From Desulfuromonas sp. (GTDB lineage: Bacteria > Desulfobacterota > Desulfuromonadia > Desulfuromonadales > Trichloromonadaceae): DNA of 9,551 bases. This document shows positions 8,450-9,551 of this stretch, piece after piece (the stretch's first letter is position 1; every line of letters begins with the position of its first letter). The notes beneath the pieces are model-generated. The model ran no database searches, was not told the DNA's origin, and saw only the letters and a program-made list of their open reading frames with translations. Made by a program: the position numbers and the translations under genes. Location of the stretch: positions 1 to 9,551 of the forward strand of contig JAQYWA010000053.1 of NCBI GenBank assembly GCA_030145265.1. The letters run 5' to 3'.

Positions 8450-8478
8450 ATCTTAAAACCTTGCGCCCTAACAGTCAA
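8450..8478 (-). promoter_or_regulatory. Sigma-70-type promoter for the leftward gene series
   Basis: On the minus strand TTGACT (8473-8478) is followed after exactly 17 nt by TAAGAT (8450-8455). This matches 5 of 6 positions of the -35 and 4 of 6 of the -10 consensus. The start point would fall near 8443, giving a leader of about 65 nt before the DUF2065 ATG. It is the best candidate seen for driving DUF2065, queA, tgt and the sec genes. Confidence 0.5.
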
Positions 8479-8620
8479 GAACGGTTCGCAAAAATTGCAC
8501 ATACCGAAAAAATCGATTGCTTACAAGGGCATAAACCGCTTATTCTGAAACCTGAATTAATCAATGTGCGTCCACCAACAATTGGTCATTTGCATTAACG
8601 AGACAGGCATATCACTGACC

Positions 8621-8660
8621 GGGCCCTGCCGTTGCATATGCTTTCACCACCTCCGATACT
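8621..8660 (+). promoter_or_regulatory. Weak promoter-like site just upstream of the sensor gene
   Basis: Two readings overlap here. GGGCCC-N5-TTGCA (8621-8636) resembles a -24/-12 element with two mismatches and the right GG-N10-GC spacing. Alternatively TTGCAT (8632-8637) and GATACT (8655-8660) are 17 nt apart and match 4 of 6 positions each of the sigma-70 boxes. Either would start transcription about 40-65 nt before the ATG at 8710, a normal distance. Both matches are modest. Confidence 0.3.
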
Positions 8661-8709
8661 TAACTTTCGCAGTTCCTGCCGTTCCTCGCAGGGCTAACCG
8701 GGGATTTTG

Positions 8710-9551
8710 ATGAATTCTCTGAAAACCAAATTCCTTGGTCTCTCCACTATCATCGCCCTGATGGTCGTGGCCCTAACCGTCTGGCACCACCTAGTCACCC
8801 AGCGCGAAACCCTCAACCAGCTGGCCCAGCAGAACAGCCGGATTCTCGGCGACACGATTCGCAACAGCATCAGTACCTTCATGCGCAACGGTGAAAATGA
8901 CCGGGTCGCGGAAATTCTCGAAGAAGTCCAGAAAGAACCCGCGCTGAAATTCGTGCAGATTTTTGACGAGACCGGACGCATCCTGCGCGCCGGAACCCCG
9001 GAAAGTGTCGGCGACCTGGTGTCGGCAATCGACCTGATCGCCTATCGTTCACAGCAGCTCTCCACCAAACACGATCACAACGGCGTCCTTTACCAGGCCC
9101 GTATTCTTCCCATTCACAACGAACCCGACTGTTACTCATGTCATGATAAATCCCAGCGGGTGCTTGGCATTCTCGGCATTCACGTTTCACTGGACGACCT
9201 GGTCAGCCTGCAGAGCCAGATCGGCGCCCGAACCATGACCTCGTCGCTGTTCATGCTCGGGTTCCTGATCCTGGCCATCACCGGGTTCGTTATCTATTAC
9301 GTCGAAATCCCCATCCGCAATCTGGTCCAGGCAATGAATCATCTCGAACGCGGCGAATTCGATCAGGCTTCCGTCTCGATTACCACCTCCAGGGAGATGG
9401 CCCAGCTTTCCGACAAATTCAACCGGATGGTCGAACGACTCCGGAACCAGATCCATGAACTGGTCCGGCAGGAACGGGAAATCGCCATCAGCAAAGAAAA
9501 TCTCACCCACCAGGAACAGATCCAGGAGATGAACCAGACCCTGGAGGAACG
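8710..9551 (+). CDS. Transmembrane sensor protein with periplasmic CxxCH (haem c-type) domain and HAMP domain, C-terminus outside window
   Basis: The frame is open from the ATG at 8710 to the right edge, giving 280 complete residues. A first membrane segment (about 8-25) is followed by a periplasmic domain of about 150 residues and a second membrane segment (about 179-199). A HAMP domain (about 198-250; starts near PIRNLVQAMNHLERGEF) comes next, then a charged, Gln/Glu-rich helix that is probably a coiled coil (from about 251). The periplasmic domain holds CYSCH (141-145), the pattern for covalent attachment of haem c, within an NEPDCYSCHDKSQRVLGILG context seen in sensors of this bacterial group. 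It is therefore a likely haem-based redox, oxygen or ligand sensor. The output domain lies beyond the window: a histidine kinase is most likely, but a chemotaxis receptor or a cyclic-di-GMP enzyme is possible. The ribosome site is GGGG, 6 nt before ATG. It is transcribed away from the sec/queA genes. Confidence 0.88.
   Translation, partial: MNSLKTKFLGLSTIIALMVVALTVWHHLVTQRETLNQLAQQNSRILGDTIRNSISTFMRNGENDRVAEILEEVQKEPALKFVQIFDETGRILRAGTPESVGDLVSAIDLIAYRSQQLSTKHDHNGVLYQARILPIHNEPDCYSCHDKSQRVLGILGIHVSLDDLVSLQSQIGARTMTSSLFMLGFLILAITGFVIYYVEIPIRNLVQAMNHLERGEFDQASVSITTSREMAQLSDKFNRMVERLRNQIHELVRQEREIAISKENLTHQEQIQEMNQTLEE

Larger units (their letters stand above)
8379..8709. other. Divergent intergenic control region
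   Basis: About 330 nt lie between the DUF2065 start and the sensor start, on opposite strands. By eye it is richer in A and T than the genes around it. It holds a leftward sigma-70-like promoter, a palindrome overlapping a rightward sigma-54-like element, and a weaker promoter-like site near the sensor gene; each is listed separately. Small inverted repeats (8574-8586, ACCAA-CAA-TTGGT; 8634-8641, GCATATGC) have no clear role. A frame open on the plus strand across 8320-8598 shows no recognisable protein. No tRNA or known riboswitch was recognised. Confidence 0.7.

Noticed and set aside
8320..8598. Plus-strand open frame crossing the intergenic region
   Set aside because: It starts antisense to DUF2065, and the translation looks like no known protein. 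The stretch also carries promoter-like signals. A real small gene cannot be fully excluded, but nothing supports it.
8680..8697. CCTGC...GCAGG inverted repeat just before the sensor gene
   Set aside because: Five-bp arms around an 8-nt loop, expected by chance at this GC content.
9187..9510. Minus-strand open frame of 107 codons
   Set aside because: Antisense to the second membrane segment and HAMP domain of the sensor gene; no ribosome site or family signal.

Overview
The window reads as chromosomal housekeeping DNA from a GC-rich (by eye) Gram-negative bacterium. It most resembles the Desulfuromonadales/Geobacterales group of the former Deltaproteobacteria. Three things point that way. The gene order queA-tgt-yajC-secD-secF is followed shortly by recJ. 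SecD and SecF are separate proteins, with SecD of the short type. The sensor protein at the right edge has a c-type haem motif in its periplasmic domain, a style common in metal-reducing members of that group. This is inference from family knowledge; no database search was run.

Layout. Positions 1-8378 form one long leftward (minus-strand) gene series. In the direction of transcription it runs: a small DUF2065 membrane protein, queA, tgt, yajC, secD, secF, a membrane-anchored TPR protein, a beta-helix lipoprotein, and recJ, which leaves the window at position 1 without its C-terminus. Several junctions are tight. The TPR gene starts inside the secF stop (ATGA), secD and secF are 10 nt apart, and recJ starts inside the last codons of the lipoprotein gene. 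The one visible break is a GC-rich hairpin with a short T-rich tail between the TPR gene and the lipoprotein gene.

Positions 8379-8709 are a divergent intergenic region of about 330 nt, richer in A and T. It holds a fair sigma-70-type promoter facing left, an 18-bp near-perfect palindrome that overlaps a -24/-12-like (sigma-54) element facing right, and a second, weaker promoter-like site just upstream of the rightward gene. From 8710 to the right edge lies the N-terminal part of a transmembrane sensor protein with a periplasmic domain containing CxxCH and a HAMP domain. Its output domain is outside the window.

Function. QueA and Tgt are successive steps in making queuosine in tRNA. YajC, SecD and SecF form the accessory complex that helps the SecYEG translocon pull proteins across the inner membrane. 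The TPR protein and the lipoprotein behind them are probably themselves exported or membrane-bound; their roles are unknown. RecJ is a 5'-3' single-strand DNA exonuclease. Most of the window is ordinary. The points worth a second look are the haem-type sensor, the two envelope genes placed between secF and recJ, and the control region between the divergent genes.
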